Shown: positions 1-5,838 of the stretch, in pieces | Layout of the letters: every line of letters begins with the position of its first letter | How positions within the stretch are numbered: position 1 is the first letter of the stretch | Source: Phycisphaerales bacterium | GTDB taxonomy: Bacteria > Planctomycetota > Phycisphaerae > Phycisphaerales > UBA1924 | Direction of reading: 5' to 3' | Length of the DNA stretch: 6,411 nt | Assembly (NCBI GenBank): GCA_020054055.1 | Contig: JAGVLZ010000320.1 | Span: 1-6,411, forward strand | The notes under the pieces: model-generated | The model's database searches: none | What the model was told of the DNA's origin: nothing | Seen by the model: only the letters and a program-made list of their open reading frames with translations | Program-made: the position numbers and the translations under genes

Positions 1-1522
1 CGCCGCGGCCGCCCAAGGGCGCAGCGGGCTTGGCGGCGCCGAGCGGTTGACCGGGAGGGAGGTATTGCGTCTCGAAGCGCTTGAGTTCGGCGACAATCTT
101 CGGCGGGGCGATGTTGTTGGCCCGCCCGTAGGACTCCGCGGCGACGAACATGCTGCTGAGATCGTTCAGAAAAAGAGGGTAGAAATCGCGCCCCTCGAAG
201 AGCCGGCGCATGTTTTCCGCGACAAATCCCGGCTGTTTTCCGCTGCTGGCCTCGGTCCACTTGGCCTTGAGGGATGATCCCAGGGAGGCCGCCTGGCGGA
301 TCGGATTGTTGATTTCGGGGTCCGCTTTCGCGCGGTTGACTGACATGCTCTCAAGGAGAGGTCTGGCGAAGGCGAGCGCGCCCCCGGCGATCCCGAGCCC
401 GGCTGCGGCGACGAACCAAGGCATTTTCCGCTTCCACATCGCCTGCCTCACGACGGCGACGGGCATGAGGTTGGCGTTGATGGTCTGGAGGCCGAGGCCC
501 TGGAGCGCCAGCCCGTAGGCCGTCGCCATGTTGGGGGCGGAGGCCTCGAAGTCCGCCGCGGCGGCGCCCTCGATGTTCAGTCGCTTTGCGCGCTCGTATC
601 GGAAGACGTCCATCTTCAACTGCTGGCTGAGCAGTTTTCGCAGGCCGATGAGCTTGAACGTGGAGCCGACGCCGACGACTCGGGTGATCGACGCATCGGG
701 GTGCGTATCGCGGTAGTAGCCGATGGACCGCTGAACGTCCTGCACCAGTTCCTGAAGAACGGGCTTGAGCGCCTGGAAGATGTGGCGCTTGTATTTCGAG
801 GTTTCGGCCTCTTTTTTGAGTTTTTCGGCCTTGCCGTAGGTGAGCTTGAAGGTCGCGGCGAGGGCCTCGGTGAAGTTATGCCCGCCGAGCGGGAAGGTGC
901 GGACCCACACCCGGCCCCCCTCCGCGATGATGAGGTCGGTGGCGGTGGTGCCGATGTCGAGGATCACCGTGCCGGGAGTCTTGGCTGTGAAGGCGAGGTC
1001 GAACGCGACGGCGTTGTAGACCGCGACGGGGCTGAGGGTGATGATGTTCGGCACCAGCCCCTGCTCGCCGTACTGCGCGAGCAGTTCGCTCATCTTCGCC
1101 TTCGTGACGGCGAAGATGCCGACCTCGATGTCGGGGCTGTCGTTGCTGGCGAAGGTCTGGTAGTCCCATTCGACGTCGTCGATCGGAAAGGGGATCTGCT
1201 GGACCGCCTCGAATCGAACGAGGTTGGCGATGCCCTTTTTCTCGACGGGGGGGAGCTTGGCGAACCTGGCGAACGCGCTGTGGCCCGGGATAGAGAGGGC
1301 GAGCGTGGAACCCTTGAGCGCATCGCGGTACTGACTCATGAAGGCGCCGAGTGCGACGGCGATGGCATCGTCGCGGTTCAGGTCCGGGGTCGAGAGCACC
1401 TTCTTGTGCTGGACGACGGCGAAGTCGGAAATTCGGAGGTCCTCGCCGTCGCGCTCGACCTTCAAGGCCTTGATGGCCCCCGCCCCGATCTCGATTCCCC
1501 AGCAGACATTCGATGCGGACAT
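1..1522 (-). CDS. pilM: Type IV pilus assembly protein PilM with PilN-like C-terminal extension (3' end cut by window)
   Basis: Cytoplasmic actin-like ATPase of the type IV pilus alignment complex, which in known systems binds the N-terminal tail of PilN at the inner membrane. I read 507 codons from ATG 1522 with no stop before the left edge. Visible motifs: phosphate-1 loop WGIEIGAGAIKAL (residues 8-20), the conserved LVRFEAVQQIPFP block (101-113), phosphate-2 loop ILDIGTTATDLII (187-199) followed by FPLGGHNFTEALA, and adenosine motif RVVGVGSTFKLIGL (281-294). Family members are usually about 350 aa; here NANLMP (349-354) is followed by a basic stretch (RQAMWKRK) and a hydrophobic segment near residues 369-390, then at least 115 more residues ending Pro/Ala/Gly-rich. 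That order resembles the start of PilN, so this may be a PilM-PilN-like fusion (inference). The start is supported by AGGAG five bases upstream. It is divergent from the S1-domain gene. Confidence 0.9.
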   Translation of the reverse strand, partial: MSASNVCWGIEIGAGAIKALKVERDGEDLRISDFAVVQHKKVLSTPDLNRDDAIAVALGAFMSQYRDALKGSTLALSIPGHSAFARFAKLPPVEKKGIANLVRFEAVQQIPFPIDDVEWDYQTFASNDSPDIEVGIFAVTKAKMSELLAQYGEQGLVPNIITLSPVAVYNAVAFDLAFTAKTPGTVILDIGTTATDLIIAEGGRVWVRTFPLGGHNFTEALAATFKLTYGKAEKLKKEAETSKYKRHIFQALKPVLQELVQDVQRSIGYYRDTHPDASITRVVGVGSTFKLIGLRKLLSQQLKMDVFRYERAKRLNIEGAAAADFEASAPNMATAYGLALQGLGLQTINANLMPVAVVRQAMWKRKMPWFVAAAGLGIAGGALAFARPLLESMSVNRAKADPEINNPIRQAASLGSSLKAKWTEASSGKQPGFVAENMRRLFEGRDFYPLFLNDLSSMFVAAESYGRANNIAPPKIVAELKRFETQYLPPGQPLGAAKPAAPLGGRG

Positions 1523-1527
1523 GGAGG

Positions 1528-1532
1528 CTCCT
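1528..1532 (-). promoter_or_regulatory. Ribosome binding site of pilM
   Basis: On the minus strand AGGAG sits five bases before ATG 1522. It is one of only two convincing Shine-Dalgarno sites in the window, and it fixes the pilM start. Confidence 0.75.
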
Positions 1533-1548
1533 GAAAGGGGGTCGGAGG

Positions 1549-1579
1549 CCCCGGACGCCCGAGAAAACGGGCGACGGGG
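1549..1579 (-). other. GC-rich hairpin in the pilM leader
   Basis: CGCCCG (1556-1561) and CGGGCG (1568-1573) are complementary around the six-base loop AGAAAA. The stem continues after a small internal loop with CCCCG (1549-1553) against CGGGG (1575-1579), giving 11 base pairs in all. It lies 16 bases upstream of the pilM ribosome binding site, so it would form in the 5' leader if transcription starts further upstream. There is no U-run on either strand, so an intrinsic terminator is unlikely. A leader structure affecting pilM expression or mRNA stability is possible, but a fortuitous GC-rich inverted repeat cannot be excluded. Confidence 0.4.
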
Positions 1580-1727
1580 CGGAATCGGCCATGCTACCAA
1601 CCGGGTTCCGCGACCGGCCCGGACCGGGCGCGCGGGAACCAGCCGTTCGATACGGCCCCCTCGACGAGGCGGTTCGAGCGCGGAAGGAATATGGCGCCCT
1701 GGCGCTGGCCGAAACGCGCGGAAGATG

Positions 1728-1733
1728 TAGACT
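1728..1733 (+). promoter_or_regulatory. Candidate -10 element for the S1-domain gene
   Basis: TAGACT lies within GATGTAGACTA (1724-1734). The same 11 bases occur on the minus strand at the methyltransferase start (5702-5692), where TAGACT could also be a -10 hexamer. No good -35 is visible upstream. The shared word may reflect a common promoter element of this organism, or may be chance. Confidence 0.3.
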
Positions 1734-1823
1734 AATCCGTTCGATATCTTTCGGGCATGGTGCCGGTGGGCGGCATCGGTGGAGCCCGCGAGCAGTTTCC
1801 CCTTATCCATTGAGCGTTATCAC

Positions 1824-3245
1824 ATGACCCAGACCTCGGACTCCGCCCCTTCGCCGGAGACCACAGCCTCCGCGTCTTCCAGCCCCGCGCCGGCCCCGTC
1901 GCCCGCGCTCAGCGCGGACTTCGCGGCTGAGATCGACGCCGCGATGAACAAGTCGATGGACGCCACCGCCGCGACGGCGCACCATGTCAAGCCGAAGAAG
2001 GAGGAGATCGACGCGGCGCACAAGGCGATGACCGGCCCGAAGATCAAGGGGCCGCGCGTCGTCGAGAGCGGCCGCGAGCGTCGGCCCGGCGTCGTGGTCT
2101 CCGTCGGCCCGTCCGACATCTTCATCGAGTTCGGCCCGAAGGAACTCGGCGTCATCCCGCGGATCCAGTTCGCCGAAGAGGAACTCCCGAAGGCCGGCTC
2201 GACCATCGAGGTGGTCATCGAGCGCTTCGAGGCCTCCGAGAGCCTCTTCATCTGCAACAAGCCCGGCTCGGTCCAGAAGGCCGACTGGGAGATGCTCGAA
2301 CCGGGGCACGTCGTCGAGGCTCGGGTCACCGGAGTGAACAAAGGCGGACTCGAACTCGAGGTCGCCAAGCACGCGGCGTTCATGCCCGCCTCGCAGATCG
2401 ACACCCGGCGGATCGAGGACCTTTCGGTCTTTGTGGGCGAGAAACTCAAGTGCGAAGTCGTGCGCGTCGACCGCACCGGCCGCGGGCAGATCACGCTGTC
2501 GCGGCGCAAACTCGCGGCGGAGGACCGCAAGGCCGAGCAGGAAAAACTCCGGGAATCGCTGAAGGAAGGCGACGTGAAGGAGGGCGTGGTCAAGAAGATC
2601 ATGCCCTTCGGCGCGTTCGTCGACATCGGCGGGATCGAGGCGCTCCTGCACATCTCCGACCTCAGCCACGACCGAGTCACCAAGGTCGAGGACGTGCTGA
2701 AAGAGGGCGAGAAGGTCACGGTCAAGATCCTGAAACTCGACTGGGAAACCAAGCGTCACGCGCTGGGGCTCAAGCAACTCTCCGACGATCCCTGGGCCGC
2801 GGCGATCAAGGATGTGGTCGAGGGGGCGATCGTGACCGGCAAGGTCACGAAACTCGCGGAGTTCGGCGCGTTCGTCGAGGTGGCGGCGGGGGTCGAGGGG
2901 CTGGCGCACATCAGCGAACTGGCGTGGAAACGCGTCGAGAAGACGAGCGATGTCGTGCAGCCCCACAAGATCGTGAAGGTCAAGGTGCTCCGCATCGACC
3001 CGCAGACCAAGAAGATCAGCCTCTCGATCAAGCAGGCGATGGAGCGTCCGGCGGACGACGGCCCGCCACGCCGCGGGAAGCGAGGCGGGTTCGAGGAGGA
3101 CACGCGCAAGCCCGAGGAGATCCTCAAAGAAACGACAGCCTTCCGGCGCATGAAGGAAGAAGCGAAGAAGAAGCAGAAGGGCGCGCCCCTGAAGAACGGT
3201 CTGGGGGCGGGGCTCGGGATGGGGCTGGGGGATCTGAAGCTGTAA
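1824..3245 (+). CDS. Four-S1-domain RNA-binding protein, related to 30S ribosomal protein S1
   Basis: A 473-aa cytoplasmic RNA-binding protein. Four consecutive S1 (OB-fold) domains lie at about residues 84-147 (RPGVVVSVGPSDIFIEFG), 159-228 (EPGHVVEARVTGVNKGGLE), 248-318 (EGVVKKIMPFGAFVDIGG then ALLHISDLS) and 331-404 (VTGKVTKLAEFGAFVEV then GLAHISELAW). The last two carry the canonical GAFV and HIS motifs; the first two are more divergent, as in the ribosome-binding half of S1. E. coli S1 has six such domains, so this may be the organism's short ribosomal S1 or a paralogue; I leave the symbol empty. The N-terminus is Ser/Ala/Pro-rich, and the C-terminus is Arg/Lys-rich, ending in a Gly/Leu tail. 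An in-frame GTG at 1779 would add 15 residues, but ATG 1824 begins a more natural N-terminus. Neither start has a strong ribosome binding site. It ends 115 bases before the R-M cassette and has no role in it that I can see. Confidence 0.88.
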   Translation: MTQTSDSAPSPETTASASSSPAPAPSPALSADFAAEIDAAMNKSMDATAATAHHVKPKKEEIDAAHKAMTGPKIKGPRVVESGRERRPGVVVSVGPSDIFIEFGPKELGVIPRIQFAEEELPKAGSTIEVVIERFEASESLFICNKPGSVQKADWEMLEPGHVVEARVTGVNKGGLELEVAKHAAFMPASQIDTRRIEDLSVFVGEKLKCEVVRVDRTGRGQITLSRRKLAAEDRKAEQEKLRESLKEGDVKEGVVKKIMPFGAFVDIGGIEALLHISDLSHDRVTKVEDVLKEGEKVTVKILKLDWETKRHALGLKQLSDDPWAAAIKDVVEGAIVTGKVTKLAEFGAFVEVAAGVEGLAHISELAWKRVEKTSDVVQPHKIVKVKVLRIDPQTKKISLSIKQAMERPADDGPPRRGKRGGFEEDTRKPEEILKETTAFRRMKEEAKKKQKGAPLKNGLGAGLGMGLGDLKL

Positions 3246-3307
3246 GCAAAGACATCTCGACGCCGTTGGTGCTTCCAACTATTACACACAGCATCCGACT
3301 TTTGCGC

Positions 3308-3351
3308 TGTAGACTATAGTCCGTGGTCTGAGTCCGCCGTGGACCATAGTC
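3308..3351 (+). promoter_or_regulatory. C-box-like operator cluster and promoter of the controller-nuclease gene
   Basis: GACTATAGTC (3312-3321) is a perfect 10-bp palindrome. GACCATAGTC (3342-3351) is the same with one change, centred 30 bp downstream. Between them are the repeated words AGTCCG (3318, 3331) and CCGTGG (3321, 3337), and an inverted repeat GTCC/GGAC (3332-3335 and 3341-3344). GACT and AGTC half-sites followed by CCGTG are typical of C-boxes bound by R-M controller proteins (established for the Esp1396I/AhdI type). The downstream site ends nine bases before ATG 3361, so CATAGT (3345-3350) could act as the -10 of a nearly leaderless transcript. By analogy, the upstream site would activate and the downstream one repress. 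The exact dimer register is uncertain, because the 30-bp spacing is wider than in the classical arrangement. Confidence 0.7.
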
Positions 3352-3360
3352 TTCGTTCGC

Positions 3361-4359
3361 ATGAGCCTGACCGAGACGTTCGCGAGGTCCCTTCGGGTCA
3401 GAAGGGAACAGGCCGGACTCACTCAAGAGGCGTTGGCGGATCGGTCGGGGCTTGACCGCACCTATGTGAGTCAGCTTGAGCGTGGTCTGAAAAGCCCGAC
3501 GCTCAACACGATAGAGTCAGTTGCGAATACCCTTGGTGTCGCCGCCGCAACACTTCTGCGGGAATCGCCCGCCGTTTCACCGCGTATCGGGAAAGACTAC
3601 ATCGTTCGCGGTGTGAAATCGCTGGCAATCCGGCGAGAGAGTGAACTCATCCAGGTGGACGCAGCGCCGGTGCTTCACGCCATCGACGCGATGCACGATC
3701 TATTAGACGATCTGTACGCCTCGGAGTTGGATGTTGCACGTCTGCTCGGCATGAGAAACCTGAGCGCTTTCGTGGGCGAGTTGCTTTCCGCCGCGATCCT
3801 CGCGAATGGAAAGATGCCGTTCGTGAAGAACCCGCATCAGGACGGCTATCCCGACCTGCTTCTGCTTGACCGCTTCGGAAAAAAGACCTGGGAAGGGCTT
3901 CGCGACCGATTCAACGAAAAGCGGCCATTCAGCCCTTTCGCGGGCGGCGGCATCGAGATCAAGGCAACATGCGGGAGCGTTCCCACTCCGGCCAAGTGTC
4001 GCGGCAAGGGCATGGCTCGCCCGGATATCGGCAACCAACGAATCAGCTGCATTACCTCACTCGAGTGGAAGGCCCATCATCGCGACACCAATAATCTTCT
4101 CGGAGTTTTCTGGGACTTCATCGATGGTCGTCCGCGTGTCGCGGCACTTTTCTACTCGGCCGAACTCACCGTCAATGATTGGGGAAGGATCGTCAGCCCG
4201 CGAGAGGGTGGCGGCCGGACGACAAGCGTTTCGATCATCTCGGATTCGGGCCGCCTAAAGATGCTTGGTGGCTGGCTCTGTGTGCTCCGCCATGGCGGCT
4301 ACGTCGAGTTTCTCAATCGACGAAACCGTGGGGAACTGATTCCGGCGTCCGGCCGCTGA
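3361..4359 (+). CDS. Controller (C) protein-restriction endonuclease fusion, Type II R-M system
   Basis: A 332-aa protein with two parts. Residues 7-61 are an XRE/lambda-repressor-type helix-turn-helix (RREQAGLTQEALADRSGLDRT, then YVSQLERGLKSPTLNTI), the size and pattern of free-standing C proteins of R-M systems, which are about 75-80 aa. After a linker (about 70-100) comes a nuclease-like domain: an acidic helix NLSAFVGELL (E140), YPDLLLLD with P164-D165, and GGIEIKAT with E199 and K201, a PD-(D/E)XK metal-dependent active site. The remaining 130 residues presumably recognise DNA; I cannot assign the family or target. The facing cytosine-5 methyltransferase gene and the shared promoter palindromes support the R-M role. 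There is no free-standing C gene nearby, so the HTH half probably regulates both genes. The start is ATG 3361 without a ribosome binding site, consistent with a leaderless message. Third codon positions are less GC-rich than in flanking genes. A non-R-M HTH-nuclease is a less likely alternative. Confidence 0.85.
   Translation: MSLTETFARSLRVRREQAGLTQEALADRSGLDRTYVSQLERGLKSPTLNTIESVANTLGVAAATLLRESPAVSPRIGKDYIVRGVKSLAIRRESELIQVDAAPVLHAIDAMHDLLDDLYASELDVARLLGMRNLSAFVGELLSAAILANGKMPFVKNPHQDGYPDLLLLDRFGKKTWEGLRDRFNEKRPFSPFAGGGIEIKATCGSVPTPAKCRGKGMARPDIGNQRISCITSLEWKAHHRDTNNLLGVFWDFIDGRPRVAALFYSAELTVNDWGRIVSPREGGGRTTSVSIISDSGRLKMLGGWLCVLRHGGYVEFLNRRNRGELIPASGR
4313..4359. other. 47-bp convergent overlap of nuclease and methyltransferase genes
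   Basis: The plus-strand nuclease gene ends with TGA at 4357-4359, while the minus-strand methyltransferase ends with TGA at 4315-4313. The last 15 codons of each are therefore read from opposite strands of the same DNA. No terminator can lie between the genes, so transcripts must be antisense to each other at their 3' ends unless they stop inside coding sequence. Confidence 0.9.
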
Positions 4360-5680
4360 ACAATGGGCCGAAATCCGTTGCCTGAGACGGCCGCACTGAA
4401 CCGGATGAGATGTTCAGCAGATGCTCGACGATGCGGCGCAAGCCATCTGGCGGGACGCTTTCGCCGATCACTTCACGGATCAACTTGTCGCGGGTCGGCT
4501 TTCCATCCTTGCGCTTCCACTCATACGGGAAGCGATCAATCGTGTGGACTCTGAACGCTTCGCGCAGCGACAGCACCCGGTTCTGCTCGGGATGGAGTTT
4601 GTTGTCGCTGCACGCGTACGAAAGGTTGCGGGTGAGCGCGCTCGCGGGCTCATCGTAGGACATTCGCTTGTACGCGGAGGTGAAGCCGCGCATGATCTCG
4701 TGCTTGCCTTCGCGTTGGACGGATGGGCGCGGCAGCATCGCGCCGCACTTCGAGCAATAAATCGGGGTTGAGTCGGAAGTGCGGTTGATGCCGTCGCGGC
4801 CGCGACGCGCAACATGGGGCGGGTTTCGAGCGAAGCCGCAGGCCACGCACTGATTGTCGAATGCGCTCTTTTCCGGCGGTGTATGACGAACCCACCAGTA
4901 CTTCGACTCGTCGAGCAGCGGCACGCGGTGGAATGGAACTTCCGAGGCTGCCCGTGTTGGATCACCGGCGTCGATCGCGGGAAACTCTGAGATCGCGTCG
5001 CGCAGCGTCACCCATGGCAGGCGTCCATTTCGGCCGTTCCTCGAGTGACTCGCCGGAGGGAGAAACGTCCCCGTCGCCTCGAACCAGCGATGCAGGGCGG
5101 GATCGCGGGAAAAGACCGTGATCAGCCTTTGCCTGCATTCCGGCACGCCGTAGTCGGCAAACTCGACCACCTCCCCTCGCCCGACATACTCCGGTCCAAG
5201 TCTCTCTCGGATCAGGTCCAGAACAAGAAACGCCTCGCCGCGCTCGTCCAGAACGACCGTGTTGGCCATTTCCGCGACATTCTCGAACAGGACCGTTCTC
5301 GGTTTCATTCCTGACGCGATCCGCAGTGTCGGCAGAATCAGCCGATTTCGCACGTCGAAGGGCGGCCTTTGACCTGAACGAATCGCGTTGAGCAGCTTCC
5401 CGCGTCCGTTCTTGGACATTCCCTGACAAGGCGGCGTCGCATAGAGAAGATCGAGTTCGCAGCCGCTCAAGCGTTCGCGCACATGACCGTGAATCGTGTC
5501 GGCGAGTTTCCAGATATCGCCGGTCAGCGCGGTTGTTTCTGGAAAGTTGTGCTCGAACAGCGAATGCCGATCTGACATCAACTCGTTGGAAACAAGGATG
5601 TCGTAGCCAGCAGCGACGAGGGCCAGATCCCCGATGCCGCCGGACGAAAAAAGGCTGATCGCGGTAGGACGGTTGTTCAT
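4313..5680 (-). CDS. DNA (cytosine-5-)-methyltransferase with a zinc-ribbon-like insert, Type II R-M system
   Basis: A 455-aa enzyme that transfers methyl from S-adenosylmethionine to C5 of cytosine, protecting host DNA from the partner nuclease. Motifs in order: I, AISLFSSGGIGDLALVAAGY (7-26); II, SNE with E33; IV, ATPPCQGMS with catalytic C85; VI, ENV (133-135); VIII, VPECRQRLI (179-187, Glu in place of the usual Gln); and near the C-terminus LREAF (372-376) and motif X IGESVPPDGL (405-414). The region between VIII and X, where the target recognition domain lies, contains CVAC (278-281) and CSKC (309-312), a Cys4 pattern likely to bind zinc. About 30 Ser/Pro/Gly-rich residues follow motif X. 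ATG 5680 is the only reasonable start: a stop lies in frame 18 bases upstream. It has no ribosome binding site and begins four bases from a C-box-like palindrome, so it is probably leaderless and repressed by the controller half of the facing fusion protein. No vsr gene accompanies it. Confidence 0.93.
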   Translation of the reverse strand: MNNRPTAISLFSSGGIGDLALVAAGYDILVSNELMSDRHSLFEHNFPETTALTGDIWKLADTIHGHVRERLSGCELDLLYATPPCQGMSKNGRGKLLNAIRSGQRPPFDVRNRLILPTLRIASGMKPRTVLFENVAEMANTVVLDERGEAFLVLDLIRERLGPEYVGRGEVVEFADYGVPECRQRLITVFSRDPALHRWFEATGTFLPPASHSRNGRNGRLPWVTLRDAISEFPAIDAGDPTRAASEVPFHRVPLLDESKYWWVRHTPPEKSAFDNQCVACGFARNPPHVARRGRDGINRTSDSTPIYCSKCGAMLPRPSVQREGKHEIMRGFTSAYKRMSYDEPASALTRNLSYACSDNKLHPEQNRVLSLREAFRVHTIDRFPYEWKRKDGKPTRDKLIREVIGESVPPDGLRRIVEHLLNISSGSVRPSQATDFGPLFSGRTPESVPHGFVD

Positions 5681-5684
5681 CGTG

Positions 5685-5722
5685 TATACTATAGTCTACA
5701 TCGAGCGTTGGCCGCGCTCCAA
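5685..5722 (-). promoter_or_regulatory. Methyltransferase promoter with C-box-like operator
   Basis: Minus-strand TGTAGACTATAGT (5700-5688) is identical to the 13 bases at 3308-3320. It belongs to a 16-bp near-palindrome, GTAGACTATAGTATAC (5700-5685), with one mismatched pair. A possible promoter is TTGGAG (5722-5717) as -35, an 18-base spacer and TAGACT (5698-5693) as -10. TATAGT (5693-5688) is an alternative -10. Either would start transcription within about seven bases of ATG 5680. A bound controller dimer would cover the -10 and the start, so repression is the expected effect. Confidence 0.65.
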
Positions 5723-5826
5723 TCAAAATCCTAACGTGCCCGGCCGGGGCGTCAAGCCTCGGTCCGAAGCGAGTGGTGCCTTCGGCTGGAAGTCGCCGGT
5801 CATCGCCTCGAATGCCGTGATCTTGC

Positions 5827-5831
5827 GAGGA
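5827..5831 (+). promoter_or_regulatory. Ribosome binding site deciding the GTG start at 5839
   Basis: GAGGA lies seven bases before GTG 5839. An in-frame stop at 5818-5820 and the absence of any other start codon between them make this the likely start. The GAGG core could pair with CCTCG at 5806-5810 in a weak five-bp stem; I give that little weight. Confidence 0.6.
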
Positions 5832-5838
5832 CTCTCCG

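Larger units (their letters stand above)
1523..1823. other. Divergent intergenic region between pilM and the S1-domain gene
   Basis: This 301-bp stretch must carry the promoters of both divergent genes. It holds the pilM ribosome binding site, a GC-rich hairpin at 1549-1579 and a TAGACT hexamer at 1728-1733 that could be the -10 element for the rightward S1-domain gene, giving a leader of roughly 85 bases. I see no clear -35 box for either gene and no small gene that I can support. Rightward open frames through here are out-of-frame extensions or shadows of pilM. Confidence 0.6.

Noticed and set aside
701..1534. Long open frame on the plus strand (277 codons)
   Set aside because: It lies entirely opposite pilM, whose actin-fold motifs are unmistakable. 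The plus-strand product is low-complexity Asp/Gly/Glu/Arg, typical of an antisense shadow in GC-rich DNA.
1779..1823. Upstream GTG start for the S1-domain protein
   Set aside because: It is possible in frame, but the 15 extra residues show no conserved pattern and there is no good ribosome binding site. ATG 1824 is preferred.
1803..3278. Long open frame on the minus strand opposite the S1-domain gene (491 codons)
   Set aside because: The antisense product is Arg/Leu/Asp-rich with no domain pattern, while the plus strand encodes four clear S1 domains.
3265..3279. GTTGG/CCAAC hairpin after the S1-domain gene as a terminator
   Set aside because: Only five base pairs with no T-run, so too weak to call an intrinsic terminator.
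3600..3700. Internal start giving a separate nuclease without the HTH domain
   Set aside because: Candidate GTG/ATG codons (for example ATG 3691) have no ribosome binding site, and the frame is continuous from ATG 3361.
5685..5690. TATACT as a rightward -10 for the small gene and argS
   Set aside because: No -35 is seen at the right distance, and the hexamer is explained by the methyltransferase operator palindrome.
5738..5750. GCCCGGCCGGGGC near-palindrome before the small gene
   Set aside because: It has no loop, no T-run and no partner copy elsewhere in the window. Such words are common in GC-rich DNA.
3246..5838. Target-site duplication or attachment sites flanking the R-M cassette
   Set aside because: Reading both flanks showed no direct repeat beyond chance length and no tRNA or integrase.
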